Source: Streptomyces albireticuli
GTDB taxonomy: Bacteria; Actinomycetota; Actinomycetes; Streptomycetales; Streptomycetaceae
DNA: 64,000 nucleotides
NCBI RefSeq assembly: GCF_002192455.1
Contig: NZ_CP021744.1
Coordinates: 5,365,501 to 5,429,500, forward strand
Reading direction: 5' to 3'
Of this stretch, positions 1 to 7,972 are shown one piece after another (within the stretch, counting starts at the first letter, position 1; every line of letters starts with the position of its first letter). The translations under genes were made by a program, and so were the position numbers. The notes below the pieces were generated by a model that was given only the letters and a program-made list of their open reading frames with translations, searched no databases and had not been told where the DNA came from.

Positions 1-623
1 GGTGTCTGCGGGCTCTGGGGTGTCTGCGGGGTCTGCGCGGGGCGTGCGGGCCCAGGCGGCGGCCCCCGCCGCGCCGCTCCGTCGGCGTTCTCGCGGAGCT
101 CGCGCTCGGCCAGCTTGCGCAGCCGGTCACGCGCCCTGGACAGCCGGGACCGTACGGTGCCGACGGGTACGCCCAGGGCCTCGGCGGCCTCGGGGTAGCT
201 CAGGCCGGACCAGACGCACAGGGTCACCACCTCGCGCTCGGAGCGGCGCAGCTTGCCCAGCGCCGCCTTGGCGGCGGCCAGCTGCTCGGCGTCGGCCATC
301 CGGCTCACGAGCTCGGTGGCGAAGTCCGGCAGGGTGTCCCGTACCGGCACGCGGGCCAGCGCCCGCTCGTGGCGGCGGGCGGCCCGGGCGGTGTTGCGGA
401 GCACGTTCACGGCGATGCCCATCAGCCACGGGCGCGGGCTGTCCCCTTCGTCGCGCAGCCTCTCCCGTAGCCGCCAGGCCTCCAGGAAGGTCAGCGAGAC
501 GACGTCCTCGGCCAGCGACCGGTCGCCCGTGACCCGGGCGGCGTGCCGGTAGACCAGGCCGGCATGGGCGTCGAAGAGCTCCCGGAACGCTCCGGGCTCC
601 CCGCGGCGTATGCGGTCGTGCAT
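1..623 (-). CDS. ECF-type RNA polymerase sigma factor (3' end off the window)
   Basis: Reading the minus strand from ATG at 623 gives MHDRIRRGEPGAFRELFDAH..., a sigma-70 region 2 (GDRSLAEDVVSLTFLEAWR, with the PRPWLMGIAVN stretch) followed by sigma region 4 (LRRSEREVVTLCVWSGL, PEAAEALGVPVGTVRSRLSR). The frame stays open to base 1, so the C-terminus is missing; the visible tail is Ala/Pro/Gln-rich (PQTPQ repeats), probably a low-complexity extension. A GTG at 635 in the same frame would add four residues; neither start has a clear Shine-Dalgarno. It directs core polymerase to an unknown regulon. No anti-sigma gene is visible, but it could lie beyond the edge. Family assignment is secure; regulon unknown. 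Confidence 0.85.
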   Translation of the reverse strand, partial: MHDRIRRGEPGAFRELFDAHAGLVYRHAARVTGDRSLAEDVVSLTFLEAWRLRERLRDEGDSPRPWLMGIAVNVLRNTARAARRHERALARVPVRDTLPDFATELVSRMADAEQLAAAKAALGKLRRSEREVVTLCVWSGLSYPEAAEALGVPVGTVRSRLSRARDRLRKLAERELRENADGAARRGPPPGPARPAQTPQTPQSPQT

Positions 624-704
624 CGAATGTTTCACACCAGGACTTGTCCGCTCACGATCAGGGGTTCCGGTGATCCAGGTCACACCGGGCGCGGGAAACG
701 ACAG

Positions 705-735
705 CGGCCCGCCCCGGACGAACCGGGGCGGGCCG
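705..735 (-). terminator. Stem-loop terminator after fabF
   Basis: CGGCCCGCCCCGG (705-717) pairs perfectly with CCGGGGCGGGCCG (723-735) around a 5-nt loop. It lies 24 bp past the fabF stop and before the sigma-factor gene, so it most likely ends the fab operon transcript. There is no U-tract, as is usual in Streptomyces. Confidence 0.7.
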
Positions 736-758
736 TTGCTGTGCGCGTGGGCGCGGGA

Positions 759-2021
759 TCAGACCGAACGGAGCGCGAGGACCACGTTGTGGCCGCCGAA
801 CCCGAAGGAGTTGTTGATCGCCGCGATGGAGCCCTCGGGGAGCGGGCGGGGCTCGCCGCGGACGACGTCCGCGTCGATGTCCTCGTCCATCTCGTCGATG
901 TTGATGGTCGGCGGGGCCACCCGGTGGTACAGGGCGAGGACGGTCGCGACCGTCTCGATGCCGCCGGCGCCGCCCAGCAGGTGACCGGTCATCGACTTGG
1001 TCGCGGAGATCGCGACGTGGTCGAGGTCGTCACCGAGGATCTTGCGGAGCGCCTTGACCTCGGCCGCGTCACCCTGCGGGGTGGACGTGGCGTGCGCGTT
1101 GAGGTGGACGACCTCGGACGGCTTGAGGTCCGTTGCGTCCAGCAGGTTCTGGAGGGCGGCGGCGATGCCGCGGCCCGTCGGCTCCGGCTGGGCGATGTGG
1201 TGGCTGTCGGCGGACAGGCCCTGGCCCAGCACCTCGCAGTAGACGCGGGCGCCGCGCCGGGCGGCGTGCTCGGCCGACTCCAGGATGACGACGCCGGCGC
1301 CCTCGCCGAGGACGAAGCCGTCACGGGCCTTGTCGTACGGGCGGGAGGCCTTCTCGGGCTCGTCGTTGTTCTTCGACATCGCCATCATGTTGGCGAAGGC
1401 CACGATGGGGAGGGGGTGGATGGCCGCCTCGGTGCCGCCGGCGACGACCACGTCGGCACGGCCGGTGCGGATCATCTCGACGGCGTAGCCGATCGCCTCG
1501 GCGCCGGACGCGCAGGCGCTGACCGGGGTGTGCACACCCGCCTGGGCGCCCACCTCCAGGCCGACGTTGGCGGACGGGCTGTTGGGCATCAGCATGGGCA
1601 CGGTGTGCGGGGAGACGCGGCGGACGCCCTTCTCCTTGAGCACGTCGTACTGGTCGAGCAGGGTCGTCACACCGCCGATGCCGGAGGCGATGACGGTGCC
1701 GAGGCGCTCGGGCGCGACGGAGGGGTCCTCGCCGGCCTTGGCGGTGTAGCCCGCGTCGGCCCAGGCCTCACGGGCGGCGATCAGCGCGAACTGGGCCGAC
1801 CGGTCCAGCTTGCGGGTGAGCGGGCGGGGCAGGACGTCCTCGGGGTCCACCGCCGCGCGGGCGGCGATGCGGACCGGGAGGTCGGCGAAGCGCTCGCCTT
1901 CGAGGGGGCGCGCGCCGGACCGGCCGGCGAGCATGCCTTCCCAGGTCGATGCGCTGTCGCCACCCAGCGGTGTGGTTGCGCCGATACCGGTGACGACCAC
2001 GGTGCGATTGGTCGGGTTCAC
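759..2021 (-). CDS. fabF: Beta-ketoacyl-ACP synthase II (FabF)
   Basis: Condenses malonyl-ACP with acyl-ACP during elongation in the cytosolic type II fatty-acid synthase. The 420-residue protein has the normal family length and the thiolase-fold catalytic triad: Cys170 in PVSACASGAEA, His in NAHATSTPQGD and His in KSMTGHLLGGAGG. The GTG start at 2021 begins the usual NRTVVVTGIGATTPLGG N-terminus. It is the last gene of fabD-fabH-acpP-fabF, 67 bp after acpP. The same four-gene order with the regulator upstream is conserved across Streptomyces, where this gene is also called fabB or fabF; I keep fabF from sequence similarity. Confidence 0.95.
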   Translation of the reverse strand: MNPTNRTVVVTGIGATTPLGGDSASTWEGMLAGRSGARPLEGERFADLPVRIAARAAVDPEDVLPRPLTRKLDRSAQFALIAAREAWADAGYTAKAGEDPSVAPERLGTVIASGIGGVTTLLDQYDVLKEKGVRRVSPHTVPMLMPNSPSANVGLEVGAQAGVHTPVSACASGAEAIGYAVEMIRTGRADVVVAGGTEAAIHPLPIVAFANMMAMSKNNDEPEKASRPYDKARDGFVLGEGAGVVILESAEHAARRGARVYCEVLGQGLSADSHHIAQPEPTGRGIAAALQNLLDATDLKPSEVVHLNAHATSTPQGDAAEVKALRKILGDDLDHVAISATKSMTGHLLGGAGGIETVATVLALYHRVAPPTINIDEMDEDIDADVVRGEPRPLPEGSIAAINNSFGFGGHNVVLALRSV

Positions 2022-2088
2022 AGGAATTCTGTCTCCACGTTTAGAGGTGCTGGAACCGCCACCGCTGGGGTGGCGACGAACGCTCAGG

Positions 2089-2334
2089 TCAGCCCTGGTT
2101 CTTGAGGATGTACTCGGCGGCGTCGCCGACCGTCTTCAGGTTCTTGACGTCCTCGTCGGGGATCTTGACGTCGAAGCGCTCCTCAGCGGCGACGACGACC
2201 TCGACCATGGACAGCGAGTCGACGTCCAGGTCGTCGGTGAAGGACTTGTCCAGCTGGACGTCCTCGACCGGGATGCCGGCGATCTCGTTGACGATCTCGG
2301 CGAAACCCTTGACGATCTCTTCCTGGGTGGCCAT
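2089..2334 (-). CDS. acpP: Acyl carrier protein
   Basis: An acidic 81-residue acyl carrier protein of primary metabolism. Ser40 in the motif DDLDVDSLSMVEVV is the 4'-phosphopantetheine attachment site; the whole chain is the expected four-helix bundle. The ATG is preceded by AAGGAG at a good distance. It lies between fabH and fabF and carries the growing chain for FabD, FabH and FabF. Its sequence (EEIVKGFAEIVNEIAGI) is that of a housekeeping FAS ACP rather than a polyketide ACP. Confidence 0.97.
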   Translation of the reverse strand: MATQEEIVKGFAEIVNEIAGIPVEDVQLDKSFTDDLDVDSLSMVEVVVAAEERFDVKIPDEDVKNLKTVGDAAEYILKNQG

Positions 2335-2427
2335 ATCGGCGCTCCTTCTATGTGCGGTGGAACTGCGTTATAGGAAACTGCTGTGCGATGACGCGCAGTG
2401 CGGCCGGGCCGGCTGCGTGGATCTCGC

Positions 2428-3474
2428 CTAGGGGAGGGTAACGACCGTGGCGGCGTAGACGAGACCCGCCCCGAACCCGATGACGAGCGCCGTGTCCCCG
2501 CTCTTCGCCGCCCCGGTGGCCAGGAGGCGCTCCATGGCCAGCGGGATGGAGGCCGCGGAGGTGTTGCCGGTGGTCTCCACGTCACGGGCGACCGTGACGG
2601 TGTCCGGCAGCTTGAGGGTCTTCACCATCGAGTCGATGATGCGCATGTTGGCCTGGTGCGGGATGAAGACGTCCAGCTCGTCGGCGCCGATGCCGGCCTC
2701 GTCCAGCGCCTGCTGGGCGACCTTGGCCATCTCGAAGACGGCCCAGCGGAAGACCGCCTGGCCCTCCTGGGTGATGGCCGGGAAGCGGATCTCCTCCAGC
2801 GCCTGCCGGGTCTCGGGGCCGCTGCCGCCGGGGACCGGCGTCGTGCGGTACTCGTCCCAGCCCACCGTCTGCTTGATGGTCCCGGACTTGTCGCCCTCCG
2901 AACCCCAGACCGTCGGGCCGATCGCCGGCTCCTTCGACGGGCCGACGACCACGGCGCCCGCGCCGTCGCCGAACAGGAAGGCCGTCGCGCGGTCCTCCAG
3001 GTCGGTCAGGTCGGACAGCCGCTCGACGCCGATGACCACGACGTACTCGGCGGAGCCCTCGACGACCATGCCCTTGGCGAGCGTCAGGCCGTAGCCGAAG
3101 CCCGCGCAGCCGGCCGAGATGTCGAAGGCCGCCGGCTTGCCGGCGCCGATCCGGTGCGCGATCTCGGTCGCGACCGCCGGGGTCTGGTGGAAGTGCGAGA
3201 CCGTGGAGACGATCACGCCGCCGATCTGCTCGGGCCGCAGGCCCGCGTCGGCGATGGCCTTGCCGGCCGCCTCGACGGACATCGCGGCGACCGTCTCCTC
3301 GGGGCCCGCCCAGTGCCGGGTGGCGATGCCGGAGCGGGAGCGGATCCACTCGTCGGACGAGTCGATGTGCTTGAGGATCTCCTCGTTGGGAACCACCCGC
3401 GTGGGGCGGTAGCCGCCCACGCCGAGGATGCGCGCGTAGGGGGCGCCCTTGCTGGGCCTGATCTTCGCGGTCAT
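2428..3474 (-). CDS. fabH: Beta-ketoacyl-ACP synthase III (FabH)
   Basis: Starts fatty-acid synthesis by condensing an acyl-CoA primer with malonyl-ACP; in Streptomyces branched primers are favoured. The 348-residue protein has Cys123 (ISAGCAGFGYG), His (FIPHQANMRIID) and Asn (GNTSAASIPLA), the complete KAS III triad. I chose ATG 3474 because AAGGAG precedes it and the N-terminus (RILGVGGYRPTRVVPN) fits the family; the frame is open further upstream but that part reads as fabD in another frame. The ribosome-binding site overlaps the fabD stop codon, so the two are probably translationally coupled. Confidence 0.96.
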   Translation of the reverse strand: MTAKIRPSKGAPYARILGVGGYRPTRVVPNEEILKHIDSSDEWIRSRSGIATRHWAGPEETVAAMSVEAAGKAIADAGLRPEQIGGVIVSTVSHFHQTPAVATEIAHRIGAGKPAAFDISAGCAGFGYGLTLAKGMVVEGSAEYVVVIGVERLSDLTDLEDRATAFLFGDGAGAVVVGPSKEPAIGPTVWGSEGDKSGTIKQTVGWDEYRTTPVPGGSGPETRQALEEIRFPAITQEGQAVFRWAVFEMAKVAQQALDEAGIGADELDVFIPHQANMRIIDSMVKTLKLPDTVTVARDVETTGNTSAASIPLAMERLLATGAAKSGDTALVIGFGAGLVYAATVVTLP

Positions 3475-3488
3475 GCTCTCGGGGCTCC

Positions 3489-4460
3489 TTATTCGGCCGG
3501 GGAGGCGGCCGGCGTAGCGGCGTCGGTGGCGTACTCGGCGATCAGAGCGCGGGCCGCATCGAGGTCGGCCGGGGTCTTGAGCGCGAGCGTCTTGACGCCG
3601 GGCAGGGCGCGCTTGGCGATGCCCACCAGGGTGCCGCCGGGGGCGAGCTCGATGATCGCGGTGACGCCGAGCTCCTTGAAGGTCTCCATGCACAGGTCCC
3701 AGCGGACCGGGTTGGCCACCTGGCCGACCAGCCGGCGGACGACGTCCTCGCCGGTGGTGACGACCGCGCCGTCCTTGTTGGAGACGTAGCGGGTGTGCGG
3801 GTCCGCGACCGTCAGCTCGCGCGCGGCCTCCTCCAGGGCCACCACGGCCGGGGCCATGTGGTGGGTGTGGAAGGCGCCGGCGACCTTCAGCGCGACGACG
3901 CGGCGGGTGCCCTCGGGCTTGTCCTCGGCCAGCGCCGCCAGCTGCTCGGCGGTGCCCGCGGCCACGATCTGGCCCGCGCCGTTGACGTTCGCCGGGGTCA
4001 GGCCGAGCTTCTCCAGGTGCGGCAGCACGACCTCGGGCTCACCGCCCAGCAGCGCCGACATGCCGGTCTCGGTGACGGCGGCGGCCTCGGCCATGGCCAG
4101 ACCGCGCTTGCGCACGAGCTCCAGGGCGGCCTCGTCCGGCAGCACACCGGTCAGGGCGGCCGCGGCGAGCTCGCCGACGCTGTGCCCGGCGGCGGCGCCG
4201 ACCAGGCGGGTCACGTCCTCGGCCGTCGCGAAGAGCTGCCGCGCGGAGAGCAGCGCGGAGGCCACCAGCAGCGGCTGGGCCACGGCGGTGTCGCGAATCT
4301 CGTCCGCGTCGGCGTTCGTGCCGTAGTGGACCAGGTCCAGGTCGATGGCGGCCGACCACTCACGGAGTCGGTCAGCGACACCGGGGAGGTCGAGCCAGGG
4401 AGTCAGGAAGCCGGGCGTCTGAGCGCCCTGGCCGGGAGCGACGAGTACGAGCACCCTCAC
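3489..4460 (-). CDS. fabD: Malonyl-CoA:ACP transacylase (FabD)
   Basis: Transfers malonyl from CoA to the acyl carrier protein, supplying extender units to FabF and FabH. The 323-residue product has the nucleophile elbow GHSVGE (Ser94), the N-terminal APGQGAQ loop and the FHTHHM catalytic His region (VAGAFHTHHMAPAV). GTG 4460 (VRVLVLVAPGQGAQ) is chosen because GAGAGAG lies just upstream; the open frame continues 57 codons further but has no family similarity. First gene of the fab operon and the likely site of its main promoter, in the 83-bp gap to fasR. Confidence 0.95.
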   Translation of the reverse strand: MRVLVLVAPGQGAQTPGFLTPWLDLPGVADRLREWSAAIDLDLVHYGTNADADEIRDTAVAQPLLVASALLSARQLFATAEDVTRLVGAAAGHSVGELAAAALTGVLPDEAALELVRKRGLAMAEAAAVTETGMSALLGGEPEVVLPHLEKLGLTPANVNGAGQIVAAGTAEQLAALAEDKPEGTRRVVALKVAGAFHTHHMAPAVVALEEAARELTVADPHTRYVSNKDGAVVTTGEDVVRRLVGQVANPVRWDLCMETFKELGVTAIIELAPGGTLVGIAKRALPGVKTLALKTPADLDAARALIAEYATDAATPAASPAE

Positions 4461-4543
4461 ACTCTCTCTCGTGGACGGCCTCGCCCACCCGTGAGGACAG
4501 GGACCAAGAACCGTCAGGGGAATTGTTGATGTTCGACAAAAGG

Positions 4544-5728
4544 CTAGGCGGACGTGTCGGCGTCTGCCAGACGGCCCAGGATGAGCGCGATCCGCAATGT
4601 GAAAGCGGAGCGCACATCGGACGGTGACCATCCGGTGACGTCCGTCACACGTCGGAGGCGGTATCTCACGGTGTTCGGGTGCACGAAGAGCATCCTCGCC
4701 GCACCCTCAAGGCTACTCGCCTGTTCCAGATAGACGCTCAGGGTCTCCAGCAGCGCCGAGCCCGCTTCCTCCAGCGGTCTGTAGATCTCCTCCACCAACT
4801 GCTCGCGGGCCGTGGCGTCGCCGGCCATCGCGCGCTCCGGAAGAAGATCGTCCGCCAGCACCGGGCGGGGCGCGTCCGGCCAGGCCGCGCAGGCCTTCAG
4901 ACCGGCCGCCGCCGCCTGCGCGGAGCGGGTCGCCGCCAGCAGGTCGGAGACCACCGGACCGGCCACCACGGGACCGGCCGCGAACGGCCCGATCAGGGCC
5001 TTCGCCGCCTGGAGCGGATTGTCGGAGCCACCCGCGATCACCACCAGACGGTCCCCGAGCACCCCCGTCAGGACCTGGAGCTTGGCGTGCCGCGACGCCC
5101 GCCGGATCGCCTCGACCGTCAGCTCGCTGTCCCCGTTCGGGGCGGTGCCCAGCACCACCGCGACATGCGCCGGCGAGTTCCAGCCGAGGGCGGCCGCCCG
5201 GGACAGCGCCCCCTCGTCGGCCTCGCCCGACAGCACCGCGTTGACCACCAGCGACTCCAGGCGGGCGTCCCAGGCGCCGCGCGCCTCCGCCGCCTGGGCG
5301 TACACCTGCGCGGTGGCGAAGGCGATCTCCCGGGCGTAGACGAGCAGCGCCTCGCGCAGCACCGACTCGTCGCCCGGGGCGGCGACCTCGTCGATCGCCG
5401 ACTCCATGACCTCGATGGTGGTGCGCACCATCTCCACCGTCTGGCGCAAAGTGATCGCCCGCGTCAGCTCGCGCGGGGCCGTGCCGAAGACATCCGTGCT
5501 GATCGCCTGGGGGGTCTCCGGATGCCGGAACCACTCGGTGAAGGCCGCGATGCCCGCCTGGGCGACCAGGCCGATCCAGGAGCGGTTCTCCGGGGGCATC
5601 GCCCGGTACCACGGCAGCTGGGCGTCCATCCGGGCGATGGCGGCGGCGGCCAGCGTTCCGGCGGACTTCTCCAGGCGGCGCAGGGTGGCGCTGTGCGGAT
5701 GCGGGGTGTTAGCGGCGGGTTCAGGCAC
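4544..5728 (-). CDS. fasR: Fatty-acid synthesis regulator FasR (PucR/CdaR-like)
   Basis: A 394-residue cytosolic transcription factor with a central GGDEF-like/PucR segment and a C-terminal PucR helix-turn-helix (FVHPNTVRYRLRRVTDVTGW, SPSDVRSAFTLRIALILGRL). It lies directly upstream of fabD on the same strand. In S. coelicolor the gene in exactly this position, FasR, was shown to activate the fab operon and to be needed for normal fatty-acid levels. I therefore infer the same role here, with its target in the fasR-fabD gap. ATG 5728 gives the usual N-terminus; the gene is divergent from pirin. Confidence 0.88.
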   Translation of the reverse strand: MPEPAANTPHPHSATLRRLEKSAGTLAAAAIARMDAQLPWYRAMPPENRSWIGLVAQAGIAAFTEWFRHPETPQAISTDVFGTAPRELTRAITLRQTVEMVRTTIEVMESAIDEVAAPGDESVLREALLVYAREIAFATAQVYAQAAEARGAWDARLESLVVNAVLSGEADEGALSRAAALGWNSPAHVAVVLGTAPNGDSELTVEAIRRASRHAKLQVLTGVLGDRLVVIAGGSDNPLQAAKALIGPFAAGPVVAGPVVSDLLAATRSAQAAAAGLKACAAWPDAPRPVLADDLLPERAMAGDATAREQLVEEIYRPLEEAGSALLETLSVYLEQASSLEGAARMLFVHPNTVRYRLRRVTDVTGWSPSDVRSAFTLRIALILGRLADADTSA

Positions 5729-5784
5729 GGGACAAGCCTGCCTTATTCGCGTCCCGAGCGGGGTCGCCGGGCTACCGTAGCCCG

Positions 5785-6480
5785 ATGACGCACGTGCGAC
5801 GCGCCGTACAGCGCGCCGGGGAGCGCTTCCCCGGCGGGGACCCCGAGGCCGGCATCGAGACCTGGCACGCCTTCTCCTTCTCGGGCTTCTACGACCCCGA
5901 CAACGTCCGGTTCGGGCCCCTCGCCGCCTGCAACGAGGAGCACCTCGCGGCCGGTGCGGGCTTCGCGATGCACCCGCACCGCGACGTCGAGATCGTCACC
6001 TGGGTCGTCGAGGGCGAGCTCACCCACGAGGACTCGGCGGGCCACGCCACGGTCGTACGGCCGGGGGACCTCCAGCGCCTCAGCGCGGGATCGGGCGTGC
6101 GGCACTCGGAACGCAACGAGTCGGCGGGCCCGCTCCGCTTCGTACAGATGTGGCTCACCCCTTCGGATTACGGCGGCGAACCGTCGTACGAGGTGGTGCG
6201 GGGCGTCTCCGAGAGCACGCCGTACGCCCTGGCGCGGGCGGACGCGGTGCTGCACGTACGGCGGGCGGGCGACGGGGGGACGATCGCGCTGCCGGACGCG
6301 CCGTGGGTGTACGTGCATGTGGTGCGGGGGGTGGTGCGGGTGGAGGCCGGCGGGTCTTCGGAGGCGCTGTCCGCGGGGGACGCGGTGCGGGTGCTCGATG
6401 CCGAGGGTGTGGTGGTGGGGGTCGAGGTGGCGGCGGAGCTGCTGGTGTGGGAGATGCACGCGGAGCCGCGGTTCGGGTGA
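5785..6480 (+). CDS. Pirin family protein
   Basis: A 231-residue bicupin. The N-terminal cupin shows the pirin metal-binding set MHPHRDVEIVTWVVEGEL with the later GVRHSERN histidine; the C-terminal cupin is more divergent. Members of this family have been described as quercetin 2,3-dioxygenase-like enzymes or as redox/iron-linked regulators, and nothing here decides between them. It is transcribed divergently from fasR with a 56-bp gap, and codon use weakens toward the 3' end where G-rich repeats (GTGGTG) appear. Confidence 0.88.
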   Translation: MTHVRRAVQRAGERFPGGDPEAGIETWHAFSFSGFYDPDNVRFGPLAACNEEHLAAGAGFAMHPHRDVEIVTWVVEGELTHEDSAGHATVVRPGDLQRLSAGSGVRHSERNESAGPLRFVQMWLTPSDYGGEPSYEVVRGVSESTPYALARADAVLHVRRAGDGGTIALPDAPWVYVHVVRGVVRVEAGGSSEALSAGDAVRVLDAEGVVVGVEVAAELLVWEMHAEPRFG

Positions 6481-6501
6481 GCGGGCTTCGGGCGGGGGAG
6501 A

Positions 6502-6568
6502 GGGGCTTTCCCCTACCCGCCCCTTCCCGAACGTCCTCAAACGCCGGACGGGCTGAAAATCAGCCGCC
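6502..6568. repeat. Dispersed GC-rich intergenic repeat, copy 1
   Basis: Contains GGGGCTTTCCCCTACCCGCC and continues with CCCTTCCCGAACGTCCTCAA and GCCGGACGGGCTGA. It closely matches the stretch at 16701-16770 and shares its core with the copies at 12203-12448 and 24870-24897. It lies between convergent genes (pirin and the serine hydrolase), where it may also serve as a transcription end. Confidence 0.6.
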
Positions 6569-6589
6569 CGGCGGTCGAGACGCTCCGGA

Positions 6590-7408
6590 TCAAGCCGCGC
6601 CGAGCTCCGCCAGGACCGCGTCCGTCAGGGGCGGCCATGCCTCCACCGCCCACGGGCCGAACGGGCGGTCCGCCAGGGCGACGCACGCCGCGCCCGCCTC
6701 CGGGTCCACCCACAGGAACGTGCCCGACTGGCCGAAGTGCCCGAACGTCCGGGGCGACGACGACGCGCCCGTCCAGTGCGGCGACTTGCCGTCGCGGATC
6801 TCGAAGCCGAGGCCCCAGTCGTTGGGGCGCTGGTGCCCGTACCCCGGCAGGACGCCGGTCAGGCCCGGGAAGGCCACCGACGTCGCCTCGTCCAGCGTCG
6901 TGCGCGACAGCAGCCGCGGCGCCTGGAGCTCGGCCGCGAAGCGGGCCAGATCGTCGACGGTCGAGACGCCGTCCTTGGCCGGAGAGCCCGGAAGGTCCGT
7001 CGCCGCCATGCCGAGCGGCTCCAGCACGGCCTCCCGCAGGTACTCCGGGAACGGGATGTCCGTCGCCTTGGCGATATGGTCGCCGAGCACCTCGAAGCCG
7101 GCGTTGGAGTACAGCCGCCGGGTCCCCGGCTCGGCCATCGGCCGGTGCTCGTCGAACGCCAGGCCCGAGGTGTGCGCGAGCAGGTGCCGGACCGTGGAAC
7201 CCTCGGGACCGGCCGGCTCGTCCAGCTCGACCGCGCCCTCCTCGACCGCCAGCAGCGCGGCGTACGCGGCGAGCGGTTTGGTGACGGAGGCGAGCGGGAA
7301 TCGGTGGCCGGTCGGCCCGTAGGACCCCGCCGTACTGCCGTCGGACCGGACGACCGCCGCGGCGGCGGTGGGGACCGGCCAGTTTTCGATCATGCGCAGG
7401 CTCTCCAT
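6590..7408 (-). CDS. Serine hydrolase, class C beta-lactamase/DD-peptidase fold
   Basis: About 272 residues of the beta-lactamase/AmpC-like superfamily: SxxK nucleophile motif in PLASVTKPLAAYA, YSN motif in RLYSNAGFEVLG and a late HFGQSGTFLWVDP that replaces the KTG box. No signal peptide is visible, so it is probably cytosolic and more likely an esterase or peptidase than a drug-resistance enzyme. Start is uncertain: ATG 7408 gives MESLRMIENW, while ATG 7393 (MIENWPV) has GGAGAG seven bases upstream and may be the true start. Convergent with pirin, divergent from the MerR gene. Confidence 0.82.
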   Translation of the reverse strand: MESLRMIENWPVPTAAAAVVRSDGSTAGSYGPTGHRFPLASVTKPLAAYAALLAVEEGAVELDEPAGPEGSTVRHLLAHTSGLAFDEHRPMAEPGTRRLYSNAGFEVLGDHIAKATDIPFPEYLREAVLEPLGMAATDLPGSPAKDGVSTVDDLARFAAELQAPRLLSRTTLDEATSVAFPGLTGVLPGYGHQRPNDWGLGFEIRDGKSPHWTGASSSPRTFGHFGQSGTFLWVDPEAGAACVALADRPFGPWAVEAWPPLTDAVLAELGAA

Positions 7409-7451
7409 GGCAAGGAGCCTAACCCGGCCGGGAATCACCTCCGGATCTCGC

Positions 7452-7482
7452 TTGCCTGGAGTGCACTCCAAGTCTCTAGCGT
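7452..7482 (+). promoter_or_regulatory. MerR-type promoter with operator in a 19-bp spacer
   Basis: TTGCCT (7452-7457) and TAGCGT (7477-7482) are separated by 19 bp, longer than the normal 17. The spacer starts with the perfect palindrome GGAGTGCACTCC (7458-7469). This is the architecture of MerR-controlled promoters, in which the regulator twists over-spaced DNA, and it stands 33 bp before the merR-family gene it probably autoregulates together with the reductase. Confidence 0.8.
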
Positions 7483-7515
7483 GGGGGCATCGCGAAGGCA
7501 CGAGGGGGAAATCGC

Positions 7516-7968
7516 ATGACCGTGACGGACCGTGTACCGATGTCGGTGCGCGCTTGCAGCCAGCTCGACCGGCAGCGGCGCCCGCAAGGGCGCGACCGCT
7601 ACACGATCAGCGAGGTCGTCGACTACACCGGGCTCAGCGCCCACACCCTGCGCTGGTACGAGCGCATCGGACTGATGCCGCACGTGGACCGCTCGCACAC
7701 CGGCCAGCGCCGCTACACCGACAAGGACCTGGACTGGCTGGACCTGGTGGGCAAGCTGCGGCTGACCGGGATGCCGGTCGCCGACATGGTCCGCTACGCC
7801 CAGCTCGTCCGGGAGGGCGACCACACCTTCGCCGAGCGGGAGCGCCTGCTGAGCGCGCACCGCGAGGACGTACGACGGCGCATCGCCGAGCTGCACAGCA
7901 CGCTCGACGTCCTCGACTACAAGATCGACATCTATGCCGCCCGCCGCCGGGCGTCCGAAGGGGTCTGA
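7516..7968 (+). CDS. MerR family transcriptional regulator
   Basis: A 150-residue regulator with the N-terminal MerR winged helix (RYTISEVVDYTGLSAHTLRW, YERIGLM, the HTGQRRYTDKDLDWL segment) and a C-terminal dimerisation coiled coil. There are no paired cysteines in a metal-binding loop, so it is not a metal sensor of the CueR/ZntR type; it resembles regulators that control aldo-keto reductases or stress genes. A ribosome-binding site (GAGGGGG) precedes ATG 7516. The aldo-keto reductase starts four bases past its stop, so the two form one transcript from the promoter at 7452-7482. Confidence 0.92.
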   Translation: MTVTDRVPMSVRACSQLDRQRRPQGRDRYTISEVVDYTGLSAHTLRWYERIGLMPHVDRSHTGQRRYTDKDLDWLDLVGKLRLTGMPVADMVRYAQLVREGDHTFAERERLLSAHREDVRRRIAELHSTLDVLDYKIDIYAARRRASEGV

Positions 7969-7972
7969 GCAC

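Noticed and set aside
543..2105. 520-codon frame opposite fabF
   Set aside because: Shadow of fabF on the other strand; no start context and no recognisable domain.
6590..7408. Antibiotic-resistance beta-lactamase
   Set aside because: No signal peptide and a changed third motif (HFGQSG for KTG); a general serine hydrolase is more likely.
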